From Rouxiella badensis (GTDB lineage: Bacteria > Pseudomonadota > Gammaproteobacteria > Enterobacterales > Enterobacteriaceae), in the NCBI GenBank assembly GCA_026967495.1, contig CP114060.1:3224001-3288000 (forward strand): a DNA stretch of 64,000 nucleotides, written 5' to 3'. The notes beneath the pieces were generated by a model that did no database searches, was not told where the DNA came from, and saw only the letters and a list, made by a program, of their open reading frames with translations. The translations under genes were made by a program, and so were the position numbers. Within the stretch, counting starts at the first letter, position 1; every line of letters begins with the position of its first letter. Positions 19,273-28,117 of this stretch are shown here, piece by piece.

Positions 19273-20490
19273 GTGATAGTGGAAGGCCAGCCGGGACACA
19301 TCGATCAGATCAAACAAATTAATGCCGGTACCGTTTACCGACTGATAGATCAGTTTGGTCCAATTTCCCGCATCGAGCTTTCCAAAAAAGCGCAGCTTGC
19401 TCCGGCCAGCATCACAAAGATTGTACGCGAACTGGTTCAGGCGCATCTGGTTCAAGAAACCGAATATCAGGAGCCGGGCAGCCGTGGCCGTCCTGCAATA
19501 GGGCTTATCCTTGATACCCAGGCTTGGCACTATCTCTCTGCGCGAGTCAGTCTTGGCACGCTAACGCTGAGTTTGCGCGACCTGAGCAGTAAACTGGTTG
19601 CCGAAGATATTCTTCCCCTTGTCGCCGAAGACGCCGTGCCGTTTCTCGATCGCATTATTGCGCACATTGACCAATTTTTTATTCATCATCAGAGCAAACT
19701 TGAACGTCTGACCGCAATGGCAATTACCTTGCCCGGCATGATTGACACCGCAAAAGGTGTCATTCAGAAAATGCCGTTCTATCCGGTGGAATCCGTCCCC
19801 CTCGGTCCGGCCTTGGCCGCACGCAGCGGTTTACCGGTTTTTATCCAGCATGATATTGCGGCCTGGACCAAGGCTGAGTCCCTGTACGGCGCATCACGCG
19901 GTTTCCGTAACGTAATTCAGGTAGTTATCGATGATAACGTCGGGGCGGGAGTCATTACCGGCGGGCAGGTGCTGCACGGCAACAGCAGTAGCGTAGTCGA
20001 GATAGGCCATACTCAGGTCGACCCTTACGGCAAGCGCTGTTATTGCGGTAATCATGGCTGCCTGGAAACTCTGGCCAGCATCGATAATATTCTCGAGTTG
20101 GTCAGGCAACGTCTAGAGGTTACGCCTAATTCTTTGCTCAATGGACTGCCGATCACTGTCGAAAACCTCTGTGATGCTGCGAACCGAGGCGACGCGCTGG
20201 CGAAGGATATTATTGTGGGCGTGGGGCAGAATGTGGGGCGAATTCTGGCAATTATGGTGAACCTGTTTAACCCTGAAAAAATTCTGATCGGTTCGCCGCT
20301 TAATCAGGCGCAGTCGGTTCTGCACCCGACCATTATGTCTTGCATCCAGCAACAGTCCTTACCGGCCTACAGCGAAAATATTCAGCTTGAATCCACGCAG
20401 TTTTCAAATCATGGCACCATGCCGGGCGCAGCACTGGTTAAAGACGCGCTTTATAATGGCTCACTACTGGTGAAATTATTGCAGGGTTAG
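19273..20490 (+). CDS. mlc: ROK-family glucose-responsive repressor Mlc
   Basis: Represses ptsG, manXYZ, malT and related sugar genes and is released by binding to unphosphorylated EIICB-Glc. 405 residues: helix-turn-helix in GTVYRLIDQFGPISRIELSKKAQLAPASITKIVREL, ROK domain with zinc motif GKRCYCGNHGCLE and IEIGHTQVDP-type glycine loops, and the conserved C-terminal amphipathic end ALYNGSLLVKLLQG used for EIIB contact. Starts at GTG 19273 after GAGG; GTG 19279 is an alternative. Its target class, the PTS permease MalX, lies in the same window. Confidence 0.96.
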   Translation: MIVEGQPGHIDQIKQINAGTVYRLIDQFGPISRIELSKKAQLAPASITKIVRELVQAHLVQETEYQEPGSRGRPAIGLILDTQAWHYLSARVSLGTLTLSLRDLSSKLVAEDILPLVAEDAVPFLDRIIAHIDQFFIHHQSKLERLTAMAITLPGMIDTAKGVIQKMPFYPVESVPLGPALAARSGLPVFIQHDIAAWTKAESLYGASRGFRNVIQVVIDDNVGAGVITGGQVLHGNSSSVVEIGHTQVDPYGKRCYCGNHGCLETLASIDNILELVRQRLEVTPNSLLNGLPITVENLCDAANRGDALAKDIIVGVGQNVGRILAIMVNLFNPEKILIGSPLNQAQSVLHPTIMSCIQQQSLPAYSENIQLESTQFSNHGTMPGAALVKDALYNGSLLVKLLQG

Positions 20491-20497
20491 CGTCGGC

Positions 20498-21115
20498 TTA
20501 TTTCAATATTTGTCTAATCCCCAATAAAACAATCACGCTGCCACACAGCCTGTCGATACTCTTTTTGCCCCTTTGGTAGGCGGAAGAAATACGAGGTTGG
20601 GACAACGCCAGTGCGACCGCGCCGTACCACAGTGCGGCAATAATACCGACAACGGCCAACATGGCGAAAAAAGTACCTGATGATACGTGGGCTGGGGCGG
20701 CGGTAGAGAAAATAGCGGCATAAAAAGCCATCGATTTTGGATTGCCGATATTCGTTATCACTCCCTGAACAAAGGCCTGCCGAAAACGGATGTCCTTCTG
20801 TTCTGTGGGTAAAGAAATTACGCTTGTCCCGGCTTTGAACAATAAACGCGAACCAAACCAGATAAGATAAGCGGCACCCATTATCTTAATCAGCAACGCT
20901 ACCCACGGAAAAGACGTAAACACAATCCCAACGCCTGCTATTGCGCAGCTTGCCCAGAATAAATTCACCACCACAATACCTGCAACCAATGCCAACGCTG
21001 CCGAACGCGATGAGGCGACGGCTTTATGTACAACAGCAACAAAGTTTGGGCCAGGAATAACCACACCAGCCACATAAACCATAAAAACAGTCAGCACCGC
21101 ATGAGCATCAATCAT
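20498..21115 (-). CDS. LysE/RhtB-family amino-acid exporter
   Basis: Inner-membrane exporter of about six spans, 205 residues. Family hallmarks: the N-terminal GVVIPGPNFVAVVHKAVASSRSAALALVAG, LWFGS-like YLIWFGSRLL, and TNIGNPKSMAFYAAIFST. The substrate cannot be told from sequence; homoserine, threonine or lysine are typical. It is inserted between mlc and bioD2, which are adjacent in E. coli, and converges on mlc with only seven bases between stops. Confidence 0.88.
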   Translation of the reverse strand: MIDAHAVLTVFMVYVAGVVIPGPNFVAVVHKAVASSRSAALALVAGIVVVNLFWASCAIAGVGIVFTSFPWVALLIKIMGAAYLIWFGSRLLFKAGTSVISLPTEQKDIRFRQAFVQGVITNIGNPKSMAFYAAIFSTAAPAHVSSGTFFAMLAVVGIIAALWYGAVALALSQPRISSAYQRGKKSIDRLCGSVIVLLGIRQILK

Positions 21116-21334
21116 AGTTTTTATTCAGGTTGGAAGTATTTGAGAAGCCGAAAGATAACTTATAAGGGTTATATCACAACACCGGTCGCACCCACAAAAC
21201 ATTGCGCTAACGCAAGTTGCTAATCCGGTTAATCCCCTAAACTTTGTGCGTATTACGTCATGGTAATGAATGACGCATCTGCCGTTTCCCCAAGGCGTTT
21301 GGACAGTACATGGAGTTATTCGGAGTAATTGGAC

Positions 21335-22009
21335 ATGCTAACGCACTTTTTTGTGACGGGTACGGATTCCCGGGTAGGAAAAACGATTGTTTCCCGCGCA
21401 TTATTACAGGCCATGGCCGCGCAGGGGAAAATTGTGCTGGGTTATAAACCTATTGCCACCGGCAGCCAGGCATTGGCCGACGGCGTGCGCAATAAAGATG
21501 CGGTGACCCTGCAGCAATCCTCTTCTATTTCATATCCGTTGGCAAAAATAACCCCTTTTGCCTTATCCGATGAAGATATATTTACCAGCGACTTACCCTT
21601 CGATATTTTTGAACGTATGACCGAAGGGTTGGAGTTTATGTGCCAGGAAGCGGACACCGTTGTTATCGAAGGCTGTGACGGTTGGCGCACGCTGATTACC
21701 CCGCAACAGACTTACTCAGAGTGGATTGTGCAAACAAAAATGCCGGTGGTGTTGGTGGTCGGTATTCAGGAAGGCTGCGTCAGTCAGGCCTTGTTGGCTG
21801 CTCAATCGATTATTGCCGACGGCGTGACGCTACTCGGCTGGGTAGCGAATAGAATCAACCCTTGTCTGGCACATTATCCAGAGACCATTGCGGTTATCGA
21901 GCAAAATATTGACGCGCCGCTGCTGGGTGAGATTCCGTATTTACCCCGTGCCGAATCGCGCGAGATGGCTCATTTTTTAGATCTTTCCCGACTGGCCGCC
22001 ATGGCCTAA
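21335..22009 (+). CDS. bioD2: dethiobiotin synthetase paralogue BioD2/YnfK
   Basis: ATP-dependent closure of the ureido ring of dethiobiotin from 7,8-diaminopelargonate; second paralogue beside the bio operon copy, as in E. coli ynfK. The P-loop variant TGTDSRVGKTIVSRALL is at the N-terminus, with KPIATGSQ and VIEGCDGW as nucleotide and substrate contacts. The canonical family has GTDTGVGKT, so Ser-Arg for Thr-Gly in the loop is a paralogue feature. ATG 21335 chosen: GGAG lies nine bases upstream; the in-frame TTG at 21329 is too close to it. Confidence 0.9.
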   Translation: MLTHFFVTGTDSRVGKTIVSRALLQAMAAQGKIVLGYKPIATGSQALADGVRNKDAVTLQQSSSISYPLAKITPFALSDEDIFTSDLPFDIFERMTEGLEFMCQEADTVVIEGCDGWRTLITPQQTYSEWIVQTKMPVVLVVGIQEGCVSQALLAAQSIIADGVTLLGWVANRINPCLAHYPETIAVIEQNIDAPLLGEIPYLPRAESREMAHFLDLSRLAAMA

Positions 22010-22113
22010 GAATACTGCCACCGAGAGCGTTCTCCGTGGCAGTCAGTCATTTCAACGTCAGACGAGCGACAAAAAGCTATTTCTGAGGCTTCCGCTGTCC
22101 AATGCAATATAGT

Positions 22114-22839
22114 CTAAAACAGGTTCAGTAGAGGGGAGATAACGGCTCCATAGTTCTGGGTTTTTTCCCACGGTGCGGGAACCGATTTTTTGTCCTTATA
22201 AAATGTGACTACGTCAGCTAATTGTGCTCTGCATCGATACAAATGGCGTAATTCTATTGCTGTCATTCCATTCATTTTTGAGTCTGACTTACATACAACA
22301 TCCTCCATCTTAATATCATCCAAAAAGAAGTGGAGCTGAGCGTTATCATTTTGTTGTTTTTGTAGCGGAATATTTTCACTGACCTGTTTAATAAATCCAT
22401 CAATCACACCCTTAATCATACGAGAAAGTATACGATTGGTAAATTCGACAGCACGCATTTGGTCGTTTTTATCAGGGAGTTCTGCTTTGTCATTGACTGC
22501 CTCTAAAAGAGAGTATGAGGGTGCATAACAAGGATGATCGCCTAGATTTTCAAACAAATTGTCAAGTGTATTGCGCGTAAACGTATTCGACGATGTACTA
22601 AAAAGCCGTGCTATATCGGCATTAAAATCATGCAGCTCACGCTCAATACTTTCCATATGAGCCGCAAATCTGGCAAGATAGTCCAAAGCAATATTATCGT
22701 CTTTTATTCCTGGAATATTCAATAAAGCAGTCTCGTCTTCTCTCAATATGGCATTTATAGCGAATTTCGCATGTTTGCTTTCTACGCCAATCCTTTGTTT
22801 TAAATGCTCTTTATTTAATGTGTTGATGAGCCTACTCAT
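22114..22839 (-). CDS. hypothetical protein, AT-rich, second gene of an unknown pair
   Basis: Not recognised. 241 residues, soluble, mostly helical in appearance, no signal peptide or membrane span. Features: Asn-rich stretches, LARFAAHMESIERELHDFNADIARLF (amphipathic), two Cys (CYAPSY, CKSDSK, CRAQ region), and a C-terminal ELRHLYRCRAQLADVVTFYKDKKSVPAPWEK. Base composition is clearly AT-richer than the flanking core genes, which suggests transfer. Its ATG overlaps the upstream gene's stop (ATGA), so the two are an operon. It lies between bioD2 and an MFS pump, where E. coli has clcB. Confidence 0.6.
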   Translation of the reverse strand: MSRLINTLNKEHLKQRIGVESKHAKFAINAILREDETALLNIPGIKDDNIALDYLARFAAHMESIERELHDFNADIARLFSTSSNTFTRNTLDNLFENLGDHPCYAPSYSLLEAVNDKAELPDKNDQMRAVEFTNRILSRMIKGVIDGFIKQVSENIPLQKQQNDNAQLHFFLDDIKMEDVVCKSDSKMNGMTAIELRHLYRCRAQLADVVTFYKDKKSVPAPWEKTQNYGAVISPLLNLF

Positions 22840-23066
22840 GACCTCACTGAGGGGTAGCGACCCCCATCCACATTTGTATTTTCAGTTCTTTCAATATATT
22901 CATTGAGTGTCTTAAAAACGTTTAATTTTTCATTATTCACCATGCCAGTATAGGTGTAAAAATCGGGTTTTTCAGATATAAAGTTAAGTGCAATAAACAA
23001 ACTTTCAATCAGGCGTAATGGCGTGCATGAAGAGTAACGTTCTTCCCCTCGAATAATCGATGACAA
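22836..23066 (-). CDS. hypothetical small protein, first gene of an unknown pair
   Basis: Not recognised. 76 residues: MSSIIRGEERYSSCTPLRLIESLFIALNFISEKPDFY and a charged C-terminal half. AT-rich like the partner at 22114-22839, which it overlaps by four bases. Because indels are common in this sequence it could instead be the 5' part of a longer gene, but an ATGA overlap is a normal operon junction. The N-terminus may lie further upstream if a base is missing. Confidence 0.5.
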   Translation of the reverse strand: MSSIIRGEERYSSCTPLRLIESLFIALNFISEKPDFYTYTGMVNNEKLNVFKTLNEYIERTENTNVDGGRYPSVRS

Positions 23067-23315
23067 AAGAAATAGATTTTTGATAAACCTGTTTAATCGT
23101 ATTCAGTAAGTTTGTACTCCTAAACCCGTCTTGAGCTTAATCAGCTCGTAGAGCCAGAAGCAGGCGGGGCCTCACCACAGAGCCTATTGTTTTATTGAGT
23201 TTTACCCACAGCAATCAAAAAAGGCCTGGATACAGTTCGCAAATTGGCACGATTAGCAAGCCTGTACAGAAAGACCGCTGATATACTGAACAAGAAAAAA
23301 TATAGGAGAACGCCC

Positions 23316-24797
23316 ATCGCTTCCAATACCTTACCCGACATTCACGTCGATAGCCGTCATCGCCCGCTGGTGCTGACCGCCTGTATGCTTTCGATGTTTA
23401 TGGCCGCCGTTGAAGTCACCATTGTCGCCACGGCGATGCCGAGCATTATTGCTGACCTGGGTGGCTTCTCGCTTTTAGGCTGGGTTTTTGCCATCTATCT
23501 ACTGACGCAGGCGATCACCGTGCCTATCTATGGGCGTTTAGCCGATCTCTACGGCTGCCGTAAGATGTTTTTCATTGGTACAGCGCTGTTTCTCGGCGGT
23601 TCGGTGCTGTGCGGATTCGCGCCATCGTTGGTGTGGATGATTGCCTTCCGTGCCCTGCAAGGATTAGGCGCAGGCGCCATCACACCGGTTGCTACCACGC
23701 TTATCGCCAATATTTACGGCCCGCATGAACGCGCTAAGGCGCAGGGTTATCTTGCCAGCGTGTGGGGCGTATCGGCCATCGTCGGGCCGCTGCTCGGTGC
23801 GTTTATCGTCCAGCATTTTCATTGGTCGGTGGTGTTCTGGATAAACCTGCCGATTGGCATTGTCGCGATGCTGATTCTTGCCAAATATTTACCCGCTGAG
23901 GAGAGCAGAAAGACCCACGCGCTAGACCTCGCCGGTACCGGCCTGCTTTCACTGGCGGTGGCCGCTATGCTGCTGGCGTTACTCCAGGCTGAGTCCCTCG
24001 GCTATTATTCCCTGCTGCTCGTCGGACTTGCCGTGATGGCCTCGGCGCTGCTCGTGCGTCAGGAGAAAAGGGCACCAGAACCGCTGTTTCCCCTGTCACT
24101 GTGGCAGAACAAGGTGGTGGTTGCCGGCAATATCGGCGGTATTGTGATTGGTGCCAGCATGATGGGCATCAGCGCCTTTTTACCGACTTATGTTCAGGGG
24201 TTCTCGGCGGCACGCCGCTACAGGCCGGGACCACGCTGGCGCTGATGTCGCTAGGCTGGCCGCTGGCAAGCACGCTGAGCGGAAAGCTGATGCAGGCGAC
24301 CTCATATCGCTTCACGGTGCTGCTTGGCGCATTGCTGTTGGTGTTTGGCAGTCTGGCACTCCTGCTGCTCACTCCGAGACTCAGGTCTGTGGTGGGCGAG
24401 AGTTTCTGCCTTTATGATTGGCGCGGGCATGGGGTTGTGCAACACCACGTTTATTGTCTCGGTACAAAACTCGGTCGATGCCTCGGTGCGGGGTATCGCC
24501 ACGGCCTCGACGCTGTTCACCCGTATGCTCGGGTCGGCGCTAGGGACGGCCATTCTCGGCGCAACGTTAAATGTTAACCTGCAAAATCGCCTGCCCGCCT
24601 TGCATGACCCGGTGCAGATGCTGATGGACAAACTACAACGGCAGCAACTCTCGGCTGAAAGGCTGAATCATATCATCGAGCAGGTTTCTGCCTCGCTGCA
24701 CTGGGTTTTCGTTCTTGCCGCCGTCATGTCATTCTTTGCAATAGCCGCCGCGCTGTTGCTGCCGGTCGGTCATCGTCCGGCGAAGAGAGAGTCCTGA
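23316..24797 (+). CDS. DHA2-type MFS multidrug transporter, two frameshifts
   Basis: Drug:proton antiporter of the 14-span DHA2 (EmrB/QacA-like) group. MFS motif A is GRLADLYGCRKMFFIG; motif C is VWGVSAIVGPLLGAFIVQHFHW. Breaks: near 24197, where G4 should be G5 (FLPTYVQGVLGGTPLQAG), and at 24376-24382 (GAGACTC), where removing one base gives GAGCTC and LLTPSSGLWWARVSAFMIGAG. The start is unclear: the best ribosome site (AGGAG, 23304-23308) precedes an in-frame ATC at 23316 (IASNTLPDIHVD); a TTG at 23244 would add 24 residues. Confidence 0.85.
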
Positions 24798-24806
24798 AAC
24801 GGCGCA

Positions 24807-24844
24807 ATAAAAAAGGCTTAAACAGGCGACTGTTTAAGCCTTGA
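24807..24844 (-). terminator. terminator of the DUF1161 gene
   Basis: AAGGCTTAAACAG / CTGTTTAAGCCTT stem. On the minus strand six T follow, so it ends leftward transcription; it lies between two converging genes. Confidence 0.85.
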
Positions 24845-24862
24845 GGTCAGAATTGCAGTGTA

Positions 24863-25162
24863 TTACTGGGCTGACGAGTCCTGACTGGTGCCGGTTTTAG
24901 GGCTTGCCGTCGAGTCGTCTGCGCCATTTGCCGTTTTGCTGTACACAATTTTCTGCTTGTCGTTATCACAATGCCCAACAACCTGACCGCCAGCCTGATC
25001 GGCCTGGTCATTGGCGACGATATCGAGTTTAAAACCTGACTCGGGTAAGCCATTCGCCACAATTTTCTTGGTGATATCCGCTTTAACGCTGTCACAAGAG
25101 GCCATAGCTACCAGAGGTGAGAGCGTTAAAAGAGCCAAGCCAACCATCAGAGTCTTTTTCAT
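24863..25162 (-). CDS. DUF1161 periplasmic protein
   Basis: Small secreted protein of unknown function. A signal peptide (MKKTLMVGLALLTLSPLVAMA, cut before SCDSVK) precedes the DUF1161 core CDSVKADITKKIVANGLPESGFKLDIVANDQADQAGGQVVGHCDNDKQKIVYSK, whose two Cys could form a disulfide, and a Ser/Thr-rich tail. ATG 25162 is chosen because AGGA precedes it and it begins the signal peptide; an upstream in-frame ATG is less likely. Confidence 0.85.
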   Translation of the reverse strand: MKKTLMVGLALLTLSPLVAMASCDSVKADITKKIVANGLPESGFKLDIVANDQADQAGGQVVGHCDNDKQKIVYSKTANGADDSTASPKTGTSQDSSAQ

Positions 25163-25227
25163 GATTTCGTCCTTTTTTGAAAAGCTTGCATGCAAAGTTT
25201 AGCAGTTAACTGCAATCTATCGAGCGA

Positions 25228-25596
25228 TTAAGGTGCCAGTAATTGGTTGCCGGTCACGCGGTCAAGACAACGCTGGGTATTGGGTTCCCAATAAGCGTTG
25301 ATATTACGGCTTGCGTTGCAGCGGTCACGCAGCGCAGCAGCCTGCTCGTACTGGGCGTTGTCTCTTTCCTGACGTTGAATTCTCTGATCGCGTAACGTGC
25401 GGGTCGCGTTCCATTCTTCTTTGCTCTGGCGCGCTTGCTCGTTGCTCATCGCCCCATTACCGCTGCCGCCAAATACACAGGTCCCACCTGCACAATTGGT
25501 TTCAGCATGGGCCGTCACTTGCCAGGTCCCTGAAAGCACCAGCAGGGCGACAGGCAGCATCCGGCGCAGCAGTCGAGACATAATTATTGTGTTCAT
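25228..25596 (-). CDS. ynfB: DUF1283 periplasmic protein YnfB
   Basis: Secreted protein of unknown function. Signal peptide of about 31 residues ending AHA, then a charged helical region (QSKEEWNATRTLRDQRIQRQERDNAQYEQAAALRDRC) and the family C-terminus NASRNINAYWEPNTQRCLDRVTGNQLLAP, nearly the same as E. coli YnfB. Compared with E. coli it has an extra NCAGGTCVFGGSGNGA segment with two Cys after the cleavage site. Divergent from ynfA as in E. coli. Confidence 0.92.
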   Translation of the reverse strand: MNTIIMSRLLRRMLPVALLVLSGTWQVTAHAETNCAGGTCVFGGSGNGAMSNEQARQSKEEWNATRTLRDQRIQRQERDNAQYEQAAALRDRCNASRNINAYWEPNTQRCLDRVTGNQLLAP

Positions 25597-25725
25597 TAGC
25601 TCATCCTTATAGGTTTACACATCGCTGACGCGACGATTAAAATTATACCACCCTGACGGGATACGTCACCTAAAGACGGGAAATTGGTTTATAAATGATT
25701 GAACTAACGGAGTAGTCTCCTTCTC

Positions 25726-26052
25726 ATGCTCAAAACCACCTTGCTATTTTTCGCTACCGCACTGGCCGAAATTATCGGCTGTTTCTTGCCTTATCTGTGG
25801 CTAAGAAAGGGCGGCAGCGCCGTGCTTTTAGTGCCTGCGGCCGCCAGTCTTGCGCTGTTTGTCTGGCTGCTTACGCTGCATCCTGCGGCGAGTGGGCGCG
25901 TTTATGCGGCCTACGGCGGCGTCTACGTGGTGACCGCGCTCCTTTGGCTGCGCTACGTTGATGGGGTAAAACTGGCGACCACCGACTGGCTGGGTGCCGT
26001 CGTCGCATTGGCGGGTATGCTAATTATTATTTCCGGGTGGAAGTCTTACTAA
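25726..26052 (+). CDS. ynfA: UPF0060 membrane protein YnfA
   Basis: Small inner-membrane protein of the SMR-like UPF0060 family, 108 residues, four spans. TALAEIIGCFLPYLWLRKGGS, ASLALFVWLLTLHP and GRVYAAYGGVYVVTALLWLRYVDG are family signatures; small-drug efflux has been proposed for some members. Intact frame, followed by a strong terminator. Confidence 0.95.
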   Translation: MLKTTLLFFATALAEIIGCFLPYLWLRKGGSAVLLVPAAASLALFVWLLTLHPAASGRVYAAYGGVYVVTALLWLRYVDGVKLATTDWLGAVVALAGMLIIISGWKSY

Positions 26053-26071
26053 TTATCCGGTGACCGGCAAG

Positions 26072-26108
26072 AAAAAAGGGCAACGAAGCGGATCCGTTGC
26101 CCTTTTTT
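26072..26108. terminator. bidirectional terminator between ynfA and ydfG
   Basis: AAAAAAGGGCAACG / CGTTGCCCTTTTTT stem with A-run before and T-run after; serves both converging genes. Confidence 0.92.
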
Positions 26109-26127
26109 ACTGCTGTCAAGCCAGGGA

Positions 26128-26877
26128 TTATTCGTCGCGGCTTACGCGCAGGCCAGCCAGCGACTGGCTTACCGGCATCATCTCAATTGAGTTGATATTA
26201 ACGTGCGCTGGCAGCGTTGCGGCCCAGAATACCGACTCCGCCACGTCTTCCGCCGTCAGTGGGTTGGTCTTGTCGTAGGTCTGGCCGACCTTCGCATCGT
26301 CACCTTTGAAACGTACGCTGGAGAATTCAGTCCCGCCGCACAGGCCAGGCTCTACGTTGGTCACGCGAACCTTGGTCCCGAACAGGTCGGTGCGCAGGTT
26401 GAGGCTGAACTGGCGCACGAAGGCTTTAGTTGCGCCGTAAACGTTGCCGCCAGCGTAAGGCCAGTTACCGGCGGTAGAGCCGATGTTAATCACGTGACCT
26501 ACGTTGCGTTCAACCATGCCCGGCAGTACGGCACGAGTAACATACACCAGACCTTTAGTGTTGGTGTCGATCATGGTTTCCCAGTCATCCAGAGACGCCT
26601 TGTCCGCCGTTTCCATACCCAGTGCCAGACCCGCGTTGTTGACCAGTAAATCGATGTTTTGCCATTCGGCCGGCAGCGCAGCGATGGCCTGCTCGATGGA
26701 TTCACGAGAGGTCACATCCAGCTGCGCGACATACAGCGCATCGCCCAGTTCGGCCTTCAAATCAGCAAGACGTTCTTTACGACGTCCTGTTGCAATCACC
26801 TGGTGTCCAGCATTAACAAATTTACGTGCAATAGCGGCGCCAAAGCCGGCTGTTGCGCCGGTTACAAAAACGATCAT
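26128..26877 (-). CDS. ydfG: NADP-dependent 3-hydroxy acid / serine dehydrogenase YdfG
   Basis: Short-chain dehydrogenase oxidising L-allo-threonine, serine and 3-hydroxy acids, and reducing malonic semialdehyde in some strains. 249 residues. NADP-binding TGATAGFGAAIARKF with ATGRRKERL after beta-2, NNAGLALG, the catalytic Ser in INIGSTAGNWPY and YGATKAF (Tyr-x-x-x-Lys). The start is ATG 26877 (MIVFVTGATAGFG), the family start; the frame is open for 21 codons upstream but these are not conserved. Confidence 0.94.
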   Translation of the reverse strand: MIVFVTGATAGFGAAIARKFVNAGHQVIATGRRKERLADLKAELGDALYVAQLDVTSRESIEQAIAALPAEWQNIDLLVNNAGLALGMETADKASLDDWETMIDTNTKGLVYVTRAVLPGMVERNVGHVINIGSTAGNWPYAGGNVYGATKAFVRQFSLNLRTDLFGTKVRVTNVEPGLCGGTEFSSVRFKGDDAKVGQTYDKTNPLTAEDVAESVFWAATLPAHVNINSIEMMPVSQSLAGLRVSRDE

Positions 26878-27017
26878 CTCTGATTTCCTTAGAATAAATG
26901 GCCCCGCGGACGGGGCAAAGAGTACGACATGTGCTTGCAATTAGTAATAACACAGAGTGGTTGAAAGCGGCTAGGCCCATAATGTGTCTAGTTATCGATT
27001 TAATAATCTTGCTGCGG

Positions 27018-28081
27018 TTATTTGTTTTGCTTTAAATAAGGGGCAATCAGCGATAAGTCGGCCGCAGACAGCCTGTCGGCTGCGGTCTGCGCCTGATGCC
27101 AGTAAGGATAAATCAGCGGCGGCTGACTCACCTGATTCAGCCTCTCGAGGCTCGTCTGCGCTGAGCGTTATCTCGGCAGCCTTGAGGTTATCGACCAGCT
27201 GCTCTTCACTTCGCGCGCCGACAATCACCGAGGTCACGACCGGTTTGGACAGCAGCCATGCCAGCGAAATCTGTGCCGCCGAGACGCCGCGCGCGGCGGC
27301 AATGTCGACCAGTACGTCGACAATATCGTACAGCTTGCTCTCGTCGCGCACCGGGGGTTCACCCCATTCGGCTAGATGGCGAGTGCCTTCCGGCTGAGGC
27401 TGATTGCGGCGATATTTCCCTGAAAGCAGGCCACCCGCTAACGGGACTCCACACCAGCACCCCCAGGCCCTGATCGTGGCTCACCGGCAACAGCTCGTAT
27501 TCTGCTTCGCGTGCTTGCAGAGTGTAGTGAATCTGCTGGCTCACCGGGCGTACCCAATGATGCGCATCGCTGACACCCAGCGTTTTCATCAGATGCCAGG
27601 CAGAGAAATTTGATAAACCGACGTAGCGAACCTTGCCGCTGCTGACCAGATCATCCAGCGCACGCAGCGTTTCTTCGAGCGGCGTCAGGCCGTCCCACTG
27701 GTGCAACTGGTAGAGGTCGATGTGGTCGGTGTTAAGACGTTTGAGGCTGGCCTCACAGGCACGCAGGATGTGATGACGCGAAGAACCTCCGCCGTTGGGG
27801 CCTTCACTCATCGGGAAACGGGCCTTGGTGGCAATCAGCACGTCATTTCGCGCCTTGCCAAGAGCCTCGCCTAAAATTTCTTCCGACAGGCCGCCCGAGT
27901 AAACGTCGGCGGTATCGAAAAGGTTGATCCCAGCTTCACGACACAGGGCGATTTGCCGCCGTGCGGTCGCGACATCGGTTTGTCCCGTTTTAGCAAACTT
28001 TCCCTGACCTCCAAAGGTCATGGTTCCCAGGCTCAGGGCGGACACCTTGAGTCCTGAACGGCCAAGTTGACGATATTCCAT
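27018..28081 (-). CDS. aldo/keto reductase, two frameshifts
   Basis: NADPH-dependent carbonyl reductase of the AKR superfamily. MEYRQLGRSGLKVSALSLGTMTFGG, the catalytic Asp/Tyr in NLFDTADVYSGG, Lys in IATKARF and His in YQLHQWDG are present. Breaks: 27443-27449 (GGGACTC), where dropping one base gives VLVWSPLAGGLLSGKYRRNQ, and 27147-27153 (GAGGCTC), where dropping one base gives ADELERLNQVSQPPLIYPYWHQ to the stop at 27018. Both corrected readings are typical of the family. 36 bases downstream of the MFS gene in the same direction, so probably cotranscribed. Confidence 0.88.
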
Positions 28082-28117
28082 CTCTGTCTCCTTACCTTAT
28101 TGATTGTTTTGAATGAG

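Noticed and set aside
27861..27867. GAGCCTC in the aldo-keto reductase as a split GAGCTC
   Set aside because: It encodes the in-frame GEALGKA of the family; removing a base would break the gene.
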